DNA from: Alphaproteobacteria bacterium
Lineage (GTDB): Bacteria > Pseudomonadota > Alphaproteobacteria > JAJFFI01
Reading direction: 5' to 3'
Length of the DNA: 62,755 nucleotides
Assembly (NCBI GenBank): GCA_030066595.1
Contig: JASJBI010000017.1
Coordinates: forward strand, 1-62,755
Below are positions 1-6,974 of the stretch, piece by piece. A program made the position numbers and the translations under genes. Every line of letters begins with the position of its first letter. Position 1 is the first letter of the stretch. Under the pieces are notes generated by a model. It saw only the letters and a list, made by a program, of their open reading frames with translations, was not told where the DNA came from and did not search any database.

Positions 1-620
1 CCGACGCCCAGGCCGGTGAAGCCGTGCTCAGTGATCGGCGTGTCGATGACGCGCCTGGGGCCGAACTCGTCCAGCAAGCCCTGGCTCACCTTGTAGGCAC
101 CCTGGTACTCGGCGACCTCCTCCCCCATCAGGAAGACCGTGTCGTCGCGCCGCATCTCTTCCGCCATGGCGTCGCGCAAGGCCTCGCGCACGGTCATATC
201 CGCGGTCTCGCCGCGGTATTCGGGTTCGGGCGCCGGCGCGGCGGCGGCCGGAGCCGCCGGGGCGGCAGCCGATGGCGGCGCTTGCGTGGGCGGCGCCTCG
301 GCGACCGGTGCGGCCGCAGGGGCCGCAGCAGCTGGCGTCGCCGCAGCGGACGCGGCCGCGAGCGCGCTGGCGTCCTCGCCGTCCTCCAGCAACAGGGCAA
401 TCGGCGTGTTGACGGCGACCGCCTCGGTCCCTTCGGCCACCAGGATCTTGCCCAGGACGCCCTCGTCCACGGCCTCGACCTCCATGGTCGCCTTGTCGGT
501 CTCGATCTCCGCGAGCACATCGCCGGAGCTGATCTCGTCGCCTTCCTTGACCATCCACTTGGCCAGGTTGCCCTCGGTCATGGTGGGCGACAGCGCCGGC
601 ATCAATACTTGTATGGGCAT
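1..620 (-). CDS. pdhB: Pyruvate dehydrogenase E1 beta subunit with N-terminal lipoyl domain (C-terminus outside window)
   Basis: Beta subunit of the E1 component of pyruvate dehydrogenase, which decarboxylates pyruvate and passes the acetyl group to lipoyl-E2. The ATG at 620 opens a frame without stops to the window edge, so about 206 residues are visible. Residues 1-80 are a lipoyl domain with the lipoylation motif ETDKATME (Lys43). An Ala/Pro-rich linker of about 50 residues follows, and then the start of the transketolase-like pyrimidine-binding domain ([33 protein letters not shown]). A lipoyl domain on E1-beta is a known trait of many alphaproteobacteria. It lies 36 bp after pdhA on the same strand, as an operon. 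The two longer minus-strand frames over this stretch are shadows. Confidence 0.95.
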   Translation of the reverse strand, partial: MPIQVLMPALSPTMTEGNLAKWMVKEGDEISSGDVLAEIETDKATMEVEAVDEGVLGKILVAEGTEAVAVNTPIALLLEDGEDASALAAASAAATPAAAAPAAAPVAEAPPTQAPPSAAAPAAPAAAAPAPEPEYRGETADMTVREALRDAMAEEMRRDDTVFLMGEEVAEYQGAYKVSQGLLDEFGPRRVIDTPITEHGFTGLGV

Positions 621-656
621 GTTCCCCCCTTGGTGTCCGGTGCGGACTGGCGCGCC

Positions 657-1700
657 TCAAGCCTCGACCAAAACGTCGGTATAGAGCTCCGACGGATCGG
701 GCTCGGGCGAGTTCTGGGCGAACTCGGCGGCTTCGTTGACCACCGCCTTGATCTCCTTGTCGATCTCCTTGAGCCCCGCCTCGTCGATGTGCTTCTGCTC
801 CAGGAGCTGCTGCTTCAGGTGGTCGATCGGATCGTGCTCCTGGCGCATCTTGGAGACTTCTTCCTTGGAGCGGTACTTGGCCGGGTCGGACATCGAGTGG
901 CCGCGGTAGCGGTAGGTCTCCATCTCCAGGATCACCGGTCCGTCGCCGGCGCGCGCGCTGTCGACCGCCTTGCGCCCGGCCTCCCGCACCGCCAGCACGT
1001 CCATGCCGTCGACATGGCGCCCCGGGATGCCGTGCGCCGCGCCCCGCTGGTAGAGGTCGGTGGTCGCCGAGGCCCGCTTCACCGCCGTGCCCATGCCGTA
1101 TTTGTTGTTCTCGATGATGTAGATCACCGGCAGCTTCCACAGCGCCGCCATGTTGAAGGATTCGTAGACTTGGCCCTGGTTGGCCGCACCATCGCCGAAA
1201 TAGGTCAGGCAGACGCCGCCGTCCTCCTTGTATTTGTGGGCGAAGCCCAGGCCGGTGCCGAGCGAGACGTTGGCGCCGACGATGCCATGCCCGCCATAGA
1301 AGTTCTTCTCCTTGGAGAACATGTGCATGGAGCCGCCCTTGCCCTTGGAGTAGCCGCCGATGCGGCCGGTCAGCTCGGCCATCACGCCTTTCGGGTCCAT
1401 GTCGCAGGCGATCATGTGGCCGTGGTCCCGGTAGGTGGTGATGATCGTGTCCTGCGGCTCGAGCACGGACTGCATGCCGACGACCACGGCTTCCTGTCCG
1501 ATATAGAGGTGGCAAAAGCCGCCGATCAGACCCATGCCGTAGAGCTGGCCCGCCTTCTCCTCGAAGCGGCGGATGCGCAGCATCTGTTCGTAGAAATGGA
1601 GGAGCTCTTCCCGGGTGGCTTTCGGTTTGGCCGACGAAGCCTTACGTTTCCGGCCTCCGGCGGACTTGCTGCGTCCGCCGGCCTCGCTCGCGACCGCCAT
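657..1700 (-). CDS. pdhA: Pyruvate dehydrogenase E1 component alpha subunit
   Basis: ThDP-dependent alpha subunit of pyruvate dehydrogenase; it pairs with PdhB to form the E1 heterotetramer. The chosen ATG at 1700 has a strong ribosome site (GGAGGAGG about 6 nt upstream) and gives 347 aa, the usual length. An upstream ATG at 1841 only adds unrelated sequence. Visible motifs are the ThDP/Mg signature from GDG (169-171) to NN (198-199), and the regulatory-loop motif YRGHSMSDP (about 265-273). The N-terminal 30 residues are Lys/Arg/Ser-rich and low in complexity. It is the first gene of the pdhA-pdhB pair. The leader between it and ftsB carries two inverted repeats that could be regulatory. Confidence 0.96.
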   Translation of the reverse strand: MAVASEAGGRSKSAGGRKRKASSAKPKATREELLHFYEQMLRIRRFEEKAGQLYGMGLIGGFCHLYIGQEAVVVGMQSVLEPQDTIITTYRDHGHMIACDMDPKGVMAELTGRIGGYSKGKGGSMHMFSKEKNFYGGHGIVGANVSLGTGLGFAHKYKEDGGVCLTYFGDGAANQGQVYESFNMAALWKLPVIYIIENNKYGMGTAVKRASATTDLYQRGAAHGIPGRHVDGMDVLAVREAGRKAVDSARAGDGPVILEMETYRYRGHSMSDPAKYRSKEEVSKMRQEHDPIDHLKQQLLEQKHIDEAGLKEIDKEIKAVVNEAAEFAQNSPEPDPSELYTDVLVEA

Positions 1701-1807
1701 GGCGTCCTCCTCCTGGTTTGCGCTGGGTTGAACCGTTCCCGGCCCCCGGCCTTTGTTGGAGCAAGAGGTAAGACAAAACCTGCGACCAGGCAAGGTCCCG
1801 TTCCCGA

Positions 1808-1859
1808 CAAACCTATTGGTTTGCAAACGAAAACAGATCATTAACTTGAATAGAGTTAA
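1808..1859. promoter_or_regulatory. Two inverted repeats upstream of pdhA
   Basis: The ftsB-pdhA gap is AT-richer than its surroundings. It holds a perfect dyad CAAACC-TATT-GGTTTG (1808-1823) and a second dyad TTAACT-N7-AGTTAA (1841-1859). They lie 108-159 bp before the pdhA start codon. They may be operators or a promoter region for pdhAB. No regulator can be named from sequence alone, and the spacing does not match the PdhR site I know. Confidence 0.35.
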
Positions 1860-1875
1860 TTATCGCCCTGCTGGC

Positions 1876-2190
1876 TCAGGGCTTAGACTCGATAATCAGG
1901 TCGCGGGGATGGGCCAACAGCAGAATGGACCGGATCCGCTCGTCGAGCATGTCCCGGTCCAGCTTTTCCGGCCGCATCAGACCGACCCGGTGCTCCATCC
2001 GCATCACCTCGGCCGAGGTACGCGCGAGTTGGGCCCGCGTCCGGTCCATCTGGTCCGAAAGCTGCCACCAGGCCAGCAAGCCGCGGTCGCCGTTGACGGC
2101 GTGGTAGGCGATGTAGACCAGGACGCCGAGCCCCAGAACCGGGATTGCCAGGTCGCGGGCGCGGCTGCGCAGGCGGCGAATCAGATACAT
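1876..2190 (-). CDS. ftsB: Cell division protein FtsB/DivIC family (septum formation initiator)
   Basis: Small bitopic divisome protein that bridges FtsL and FtsQ at the septum. From the ATG at 2190 it is 104 aa: a basic N-terminus, one transmembrane segment (about 14-32, AIPVLGLGVLVYIAYHAV), then a periplasmic heptad-like coiled coil (DQMDRTRAQLARTSAEVMR) and a short C-terminal domain ending at PRDLIIESKP. A GTG at 2208 would add six residues; neither start has a clear ribosome site. In many alphaproteobacteria this gene lies between eno and pdhA. Here it still precedes pdhA, but eno is 8.5 kb away, so the block has been split. The assignment rests on topology, length and position, because FtsB sequences diverge widely. 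Confidence 0.8.
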   Translation of the reverse strand: MYLIRRLRSRARDLAIPVLGLGVLVYIAYHAVNGDRGLLAWWQLSDQMDRTRAQLARTSAEVMRMEHRVGLMRPEKLDRDMLDERIRSILLLAHPRDLIIESKP

Positions 2191-2314
2191 GATGCCGCAT
2201 CGAATCACAGGTGATTCGCCTGGGTCAAGCCGGAAGATGCTGTGAGTCAGGAACTTAGGGCGTCGGGCTGCTCCAGAACCACCGCATCGCTACGGGCCCC
2301 GTGCAACGGGTCCG

Positions 2315-3427
2315 TCAGAACCGGAAGGTCAGACTGCCGAGCGCCTGGGTCCGGCCGATGAAGCCCACCTCGACCGCAAGATGCCAGCGCGGGGTGAATT
2401 CCCAGGCACCGCCGACCAGCATGTTCCAAGGGTCCTGGGCCTCGATCTCGAGCTCGTATGCCAACTGATCGCCCAGGAGGCCCGCGATGGCCGGGTCGAT
2501 CTCGTTCAGGTTGACGGAGCCGGTAATGGTCTGGCTGTAGTCCTGGTACATGGCGCCGAGCCAAACCGATCCGGCCCCCAGGACGGTCGGCTCGTCGATC
2601 ACGATGCCGACCCGCGGCGAGATGGTCAGGGCGAAGATCTCGGAGTTGGAGACGTTGAGGTCGCTGTAGGTCCAGTTGATGTCCACGGCCCCGAAGAAGC
2701 TCTGGTAGCCGCCGGCAATGGTGCCGCCGACGCCGACGGTGGGCCCGCCATACTCGACCTCGTCGCGGACCGTGATGGCGTTGGTCAGCGGAACGCCCGC
2801 GACCTCGAGCGCCGGGATGTTGATGGTGGGGTCTGTCTCCCCCGCCGTGTAGCCGAAGATCCCGTAGACGTTGAGGAAGGGAAAGAGCCAGACATCCGGC
2901 CGGAAGGTGACGTTGAAATCCCTGGATTGTACGTCCGTCAGCGTGACGCCGCTGGACGTGGCCGGCTGGCCGTCGACGCCGAGGCGCACTTCGCTCAGCT
3001 CCACGTCCTGATCCATGAAGATGATGCTGGCGCCCGCACCGAACGGCAGCGGCAGCGTATAGCCTTGCTCCCGCGCCGCCTCGCCCCAGATCGGCAGCAC
3101 CCGCGTGATCGGTTCCACGTCTTTCGGGCGCTCGCCCTCGCCGATGGGATCGTATTCGACAGCGGGCGCCATGCTGTCGAGCGCGGCGACCTGGGGCTCC
3201 GGGGCGGGCATTTCGTTCAGGTGAAAGGATCTGGGGAGCCATTCCAGTGGCAGCGCGCCGGTTCCCTCGTCGCTCGGCGGCCGCGCGTTGTGTTGCCGAT
3301 CCACGTGGCCGACCGCCACGGCCGGTTCCTCCGGCCCGGGATCGGCGAGCACGGAGCCGGCGACCCAGGGCACGACCCCCAGGACGCACACGGCGAGCCA
3401 TCGCAAACGGTTGCGCGGGATTTTCAT
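2315..3427 (-). CDS. Predicted outer-membrane beta-barrel protein, function unknown
   Basis: The ATG at 3427 gives 370 aa beginning with a classical signal peptide (KIPRNRLRWLAVCVLG core, cleavage near residue 28, VLA/DP). A Pro-rich exported linker follows, then a region dense in alternating aromatic and glycine strands (FRPDVWLFPFLNVYGIFGYT, VGGTIAGGYQSFFGAVDINW, WHLAVEVGFIGRTQALG). It ends in LTFRF with a terminal Phe, the C-terminal signature of BAM-assembled barrels. I do not recognise the family with certainty. It is monocistronic here, with about 110 bp before ftsB and 61 bp after the DUF882 gene. It does not look like a TolC-type channel, so it is unlikely to be the missing outer-membrane partner of the nearby RND pump. 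Confidence 0.7.
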   Translation of the reverse strand: MKIPRNRLRWLAVCVLGVVPWVAGSVLADPGPEEPAVAVGHVDRQHNARPPSDEGTGALPLEWLPRSFHLNEMPAPEPQVAALDSMAPAVEYDPIGEGERPKDVEPITRVLPIWGEAAREQGYTLPLPFGAGASIIFMDQDVELSEVRLGVDGQPATSSGVTLTDVQSRDFNVTFRPDVWLFPFLNVYGIFGYTAGETDPTINIPALEVAGVPLTNAITVRDEVEYGGPTVGVGGTIAGGYQSFFGAVDINWTYSDLNVSNSEIFALTISPRVGIVIDEPTVLGAGSVWLGAMYQDYSQTITGSVNLNEIDPAIAGLLGDQLAYELEIEAQDPWNMLVGGAWEFTPRWHLAVEVGFIGRTQALGSLTFRF

Positions 3428-3488
3428 GACTCCGGATATGGCACGGGCGCAGGCCGAGCGGACGGGCTGAAAGGACACGAGGCGCGCT

Positions 3489-4043
3489 TCAAATCCGGCT
3501 GTACCAGCGCCGCGGTGGGCCCGTGTCGATGTGGCAGAACTTGCCGCGCCAATAAGTGCCGACGCCGCCCGCCCCGATCCGCTGGACGTGGTTCACCAGA
3601 AAATAGATGCCGTAGCCCTGGACCGTAACGTCGAGCGCCTGACCCGCCATGTGCAGGCTGTTGCGCGCCGCGCCTTCCGAACGAAGCTTCTCGTTGGTCT
3701 CCTTCGTGCGGTAGGCGGAATGGATGTTGATCGTCACCCCCGACTTGCGCGCCCAGCGATACTGCATCGTCAGCCGCCACAGGAGGTCGAACACGCGGGG
3801 GTCCATCTCGATGGCCGCGTCGACGTGATGGTCGCGCAGGAACCAGTTGAGCTCTTGCCAGGCGTCTCGGAGATAACCCTCGCCGTTGAAGTACTCGCCG
3901 CGGAACTTCTCGCCGGTGTTGGTGTTGTAAAGGCGGAGCGTGCGCGGCCGCGCGGCGCGGGCGAACGCCGCCGTGGCCGTGGCCGGCAGGATCAGCGACG
4001 CGCCAAGACCGGTCAGGAATTGTCGACGGGCGGCGGGCAGCAT
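3489..4043 (-). CDS. Tat-exported DUF882/YcbK-type M15-like peptidase
   Basis: 184-aa protein with a twin-arginine signal (ARRQFLTG at residues 5-12, then a hydrophobic Ala-rich stretch to about 30). The mature part is a DUF882/peptidase M15-like domain of the kind expected to act on periplasmic peptidoglycan. Likely zinc ligands are His131 and Asp138 in SLHMAGQALDV, and His171 in FCHIDTG. The ATG at 4043 is preceded by GAGGGGA; the frame continues upstream to 4313 but that part overlaps the divergent pncA. Its start faces pncA across 148 bp. Family members are often near L,D-transpeptidase genes; none is visible here. Confidence 0.85.
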   Translation of the reverse strand: MLPAARRQFLTGLGASLILPATATAAFARAARPRTLRLYNTNTGEKFRGEYFNGEGYLRDAWQELNWFLRDHHVDAAIEMDPRVFDLLWRLTMQYRWARKSGVTINIHSAYRTKETNEKLRSEGAARNSLHMAGQALDVTVQGYGIYFLVNHVQRIGAGGVGTYWRGKFCHIDTGPPRRWYSRI

Positions 4044-4191
4044 GGCACGCGTCCCCTCGCAAACATGGCCTTCCGCTCGCACGGTACCATCGACTGCCCG
4101 CCGGGACCAGGGTGCGACCTCGACTCCCACGGCGAAATCGATGAAGATCCGATCTCCTAAGGCCGGATCATCGACGCCAAAGAGGTGCATC

Positions 4192-4830
4192 TTGCCCGCT
4201 ACGTTCGCAGCCAAAGCCGGCGACGTCTTGCTGGTGGTCGACGTGCAGAACGATTTCTGCCCGGGCGGCGCGCTTGCGGTGGCAGAGGGTGATGCCGTGG
4301 TGCCGCTGATCAACCGCCTGGCCGGCGGCTTCGACCATGTGCTGATGACCCAGGACTGGCATCCGGCAGGGCACAGCTCGTTCGCTTCGTCGCATGCCGG
4401 GAAAGAGCCCTATGACAGCATCGCGATGCCCTACGGCGCGCAGACGCTGTGGCCCGACCACTGCGTGCAGGGGACGACCGGCGCGGCGTTCCGCGCGGAT
4501 CTGGACCTGCCCCAGGCCGAGCTCGTGATCCGCAAGGGCTTCCGGCCCGAAATCGACTCCTACTCCGCCTTCTTCGAGAACGACCACGAAACCCCCACGG
4601 GGCTCGCCGGCTATCTGCGCGAGCGCGGGCTCGAACGGGTGTTCGTCTGCGGCCTGGCGCTGGATTTCTGCGTGCGCTTTTCCGCCGAGGACGCCAAGGC
4701 GGCGGGCTTCGAGGCCGTCGTCATCGGCGACGCCTGCCGCCCGGTGGACCTGCCCGGCACGGTCGAGGCGACCACCGCCTCGTTCCGGGAGCGCGAGATC
4801 CCCGTGATCAACAGCGGCGACATCGGTTAG
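4192..4830 (+). CDS. pncA: Nicotinamidase (isochorismatase-like hydrolase)
   Basis: Hydrolyses nicotinamide to nicotinate for NAD salvage. Starting at TTG 4192, which has GAGG six bases upstream, the product is 212 aa, the normal PncA length. The catalytic triad is visible as Asp17 (VVDVQNDF), Lys115 (IRKGF) and Cys160 (LALDFCV). The metal site is Asp55, His57 and His61 in TQDWHPAGHSSF. The open frame extends upstream to 3940, but that portion is antisense to the DUF882 gene and is rejected. It is transcribed divergently from DUF882 and followed by a repeat-rich gap. Confidence 0.93.
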   Translation: MPATFAAKAGDVLLVVDVQNDFCPGGALAVAEGDAVVPLINRLAGGFDHVLMTQDWHPAGHSSFASSHAGKEPYDSIAMPYGAQTLWPDHCVQGTTGAAFRADLDLPQAELVIRKGFRPEIDSYSAFFENDHETPTGLAGYLRERGLERVFVCGLALDFCVRFSAEDAKAAGFEAVVIGDACRPVDLPGTVEATTASFREREIPVINSGDIG

Positions 4831-4851
4831 GGCGCCAACACCTCCCCTCCC

Positions 4852-5005
4852 CCTTCGACTACCGCGCTTCATCCTTCGACACGCCGCCTTCATCCTGAGG
4901 GTGCGAGCGGACCGTGCGCCCGCTGGGCGCGCGTAAGCCGCTCGCACGACAAGGCCGTCTCGAAGGAGAAGGCGGCTCCTCAGGATGAAGCGCGGTAGTC
5001 GAAGG
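4852..5005. repeat. Composite palindromic intergenic repeat (REP-like)
   Basis: A 24-nt arm at 4852-4875 is repeated exactly in inverted orientation at 4982-5005. Nested inside are further inverted pairs: CTTCATCCTGAGG (4888-4900) with CCTCAGGATGAAG (4978-4990), and GTGCGAGCGG (4901-4910) with CCGCTCGCAC (4939-4948). The element fills most of the pncA-tetR intergenic space and could fold as one long hairpin in RNA. CTTCATCCTGAGG-type palindromes are familiar interspersed repeats in alphaproteobacterial genomes. It may also terminate the converging pncA and tetR transcripts. Confidence 0.8.
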
Positions 5006-5063
5006 ATGAGCGCATCGAGCGAGAGTGCCGGTGGAGGGGGCAAATGCGCCGGCGTCGCGACCC

Positions 5064-5696
5064 TCAGGCGAAGTGCAACAGCTGGCGGGTCGCGTCGTCG
5101 ATCATGCGGCCGATGTCGGTCTCTGGCGCCACCTTTTCGTAATCCCCGTCGATCATCAGCGACGCGGCTCCGTGCACGAAGGTCCACAACGGCACGGCGG
5201 TGTCCATAACGTCGCGCGCGAGCCCGCGCGCCCTCTGAAACGCCTCGACCTCTTCCAAGAGCGTCCCGAACGCGCCCTGCCCCGCCGCCTGCACCCGCTC
5301 GGTCGAGAGCTTCTCCGGGCGCCGTCCGAACATCAACCGGAACACAGCCGGCTCCTCCCGGGCGAAGGCCACATAGGCCTGACCCATGGCCGAGATCGCC
5401 GCGATCTCGCCCCGGGGATGCGCGTCCTTGGCCGCGCGCATGCGGCGCTCGAGCTCCTCGAAGCCGCGCGCGGTGATCTCCCCCAAGACCTCCTCCCGGT
5501 CCCGGAAATGGCGGTACGGGGCGGCCGTGCTGACCCCGGCCAGACGGCAGGCGTCCGCCAGGGTGAAGTGCTCGGGCCCCTTCTCCGTGACCAGCCGATG
5601 GGTGGCGGCCAGGAGCGCCTCCCGCAGATCGCCGTGATGATAGGCGGCCTTGCGGTGCACCTCTTCCGGATTTGCGGTGTGCCCGGGTGATCCCAT
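5064..5696 (-). CDS. TetR/AcrR family transcriptional regulator of the adjacent RND efflux operon
   Basis: 210-aa TetR-type repressor: N-terminal three-helix DNA-binding domain (about 15-65; HTH core FTLADACRLAGVSTAAPYRH) and an alpha-helical C-terminal ligand and dimer domain of the WHG kind (AAPYRHFRDREEVL, LWTFVHGAASLMID). It is divergent from the efflux genes beginning at 5835. The 138-bp gap holds a symmetrical operator (5716-5771), so autoregulation and repression of the pump are the natural inference. The start ATG at 5696 is the only one that keeps the whole HTH without running into the operator. The ligand cannot be predicted. Confidence 0.9.
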   Translation of the reverse strand: MGSPGHTANPEEVHRKAAYHHGDLREALLAATHRLVTEKGPEHFTLADACRLAGVSTAAPYRHFRDREEVLGEITARGFEELERRMRAAKDAHPRGEIAAISAMGQAYVAFAREEPAVFRLMFGRRPEKLSTERVQAAGQGAFGTLLEEVEAFQRARGLARDVMDTAVPLWTFVHGAASLMIDGDYEKVAPETDIGRMIDDATRQLLHFA

Positions 5697-5715
5697 AGCC
5701 GGTTACTTTCGTACT

Positions 5716-5771
5716 TGCTCTTGAAAGTTAGCAAGACTAACATATGTTAGCTTCACTAACATTCAAGAGCA
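5716..5771. promoter_or_regulatory. Symmetrical TetR operator with mirrored divergent promoters
   Basis: A near-perfect 56-bp palindrome centred between 5743 and 5744. It contains two identical boxes GTTAG-N5-CTAAC (5727-5741 and 5746-5760, centres 19 bp apart) inside 10-bp outer arms TGCTCTTGAA and TTCAAGAGCA. On each strand a promoter-like pair appears at the mirrored place: TTGAAA (5721-5726) with TATGTT (5743-5748) on plus, and TTGAAT (5766-5761) with TATGTT (5744-5739) on minus, both with 16-bp spacers. A TetR dimer on either box would cover both promoters. Confidence 0.75.
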
Positions 5772-5834
5772 AAATCTGGCCAAGGCGGCCTCCCGCCGGC
5801 CGGCGGCGCTCAACCGGGAGCGAGGGGACATCGG

Positions 5835-6971
5835 ATGTCTGATCCCAAGCCATTAAAGAACTGGAGAAATATCGTATTTACGGGCCTCGCGGCCCTGGCG
5901 ATGCTGGGTCTCATGGGTGCCGGTATCGGGGTCCTCCACTGGCGAGCCAACGCGACCCCGACGGCCGAGCTGCCCCCGCCCCTCTCCGTGGCGACCACCG
6001 TCATCCGCATGGAAGACGGCTATAAGGTGCGCAAGCGATTCGCCGGGCGCACCGAGCCGGCCCGGGAAACCCGCCTCTCGTTCGAGCGGGCCGGACTGGT
6101 CACCGCCATCCTGTTCGAGGAGGGCGAGCGCATCGAACAGGGTGCGGTGGTGGCCCGGCTCGACATCGAACCGCTTCAGGTCCAACGGGTGCGGCTTCTC
6201 GCCCAGCGCCGGAACGTCGAGGCCCAGCTGCAGCTGGCCCGGCTCACGACCGATCGGCGCCGGGTGCTCAAGGACAAAGGCCACAGCTCGGTCCAGCGCT
6301 TCGACGACGCCCGCTTCTCGGCGGCCGCCCTGGCGGCGGAGATCGACGAGATCGACGCGGCCGTGCGCGCGCTGGACATCGATATCACCAAGTCCGAGGT
6401 CCGCGCCCCGTTCGCGGGCGTCGCCGCCGAGCGTCTGGTAGACGAGGGTGCGGTGGTTTCTTCCGGCACACCGATCCTGCGCCTGCTCGAGACGGACCGT
6501 CCCGTGGCGCGGATCGGAATTTCGCCGGACCTGGCCGCCCATCTCTCGGAGGGCGAGACCTACCGTCTCACGATCAACACCCGCGAACTGGAAGGCCGGC
6601 TCACCGCGGTGCGGCCCGATCTGCTGACCGGTACGCGCACGGTGACGGCCTTGTTCGAGATCAGCGACCACGCGCGGCTGTCGTTCGGGGAGATCGTGGA
6701 AGTGGAGCTCGAACGGCACGCCGCGCAGACCGGCGCCTGGCTGCCGCTCACGGCCTTGGTCGAGGGCCGCAAGGGGCTCTGGACCGTGTTCACCGTGGTA
6801 GACGGCCCGGACGGCCCCGTGGTGGCGCGCGAGGCGGCCGAGATGCTCCATGTCGAGGCGGATCGAGCCTTCGTGCGGGGCACCTTCGCGGCCGGCAGCC
6901 GCGTGATCACCGACGGCACGCATCGGGTCATTCCGGGACAGCGCGTGGCCCTTGCCCAGGCCGGGAACTGA
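5835..6971 (+). CDS. RND efflux periplasmic adaptor (membrane fusion protein)
   Basis: 378-aa adaptor of the HlyD/AcrA type linking an inner-membrane RND pump to an outer-membrane channel. It has an uncleaved N-terminal anchor (about 13-35), not a lipobox. A split biotinyl-lipoyl-like domain follows (ETRLSFERAGLVTAILFEEG ... VRAPFAGVAAERLVDEGAVV), with an alpha-hairpin between the halves (about 110-180) and beta-barrel and membrane-proximal domains (LRLLETDRPVARIGI onward). It is the first gene of the operon and ends 3 bp before the pump gene. It is controlled by the palindromic operator at 5716-5771. No outer-membrane factor gene is present, so a shared TolC-like protein must be encoded elsewhere. 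Confidence 0.92.
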   Translation: MSDPKPLKNWRNIVFTGLAALAMLGLMGAGIGVLHWRANATPTAELPPPLSVATTVIRMEDGYKVRKRFAGRTEPARETRLSFERAGLVTAILFEEGERIEQGAVVARLDIEPLQVQRVRLLAQRRNVEAQLQLARLTTDRRRVLKDKGHSSVQRFDDARFSAAALAAEIDEIDAAVRALDIDITKSEVRAPFAGVAAERLVDEGAVVSSGTPILRLLETDRPVARIGISPDLAAHLSEGETYRLTINTRELEGRLTAVRPDLLTGTRTVTALFEISDHARLSFGEIVEVELERHAAQTGAWLPLTALVEGRKGLWTVFTVVDGPDGPVVAREAAEMLHVEADRAFVRGTFAAGSRVITDGTHRVIPGQRVALAQAGN

Positions 6972-6974
6972 TCC

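Noticed and set aside
24..1844. 606-codon plus-strand frame over pdhAB
   Set aside because: Shadow of pdhB and pdhA; no domain and atypical composition.
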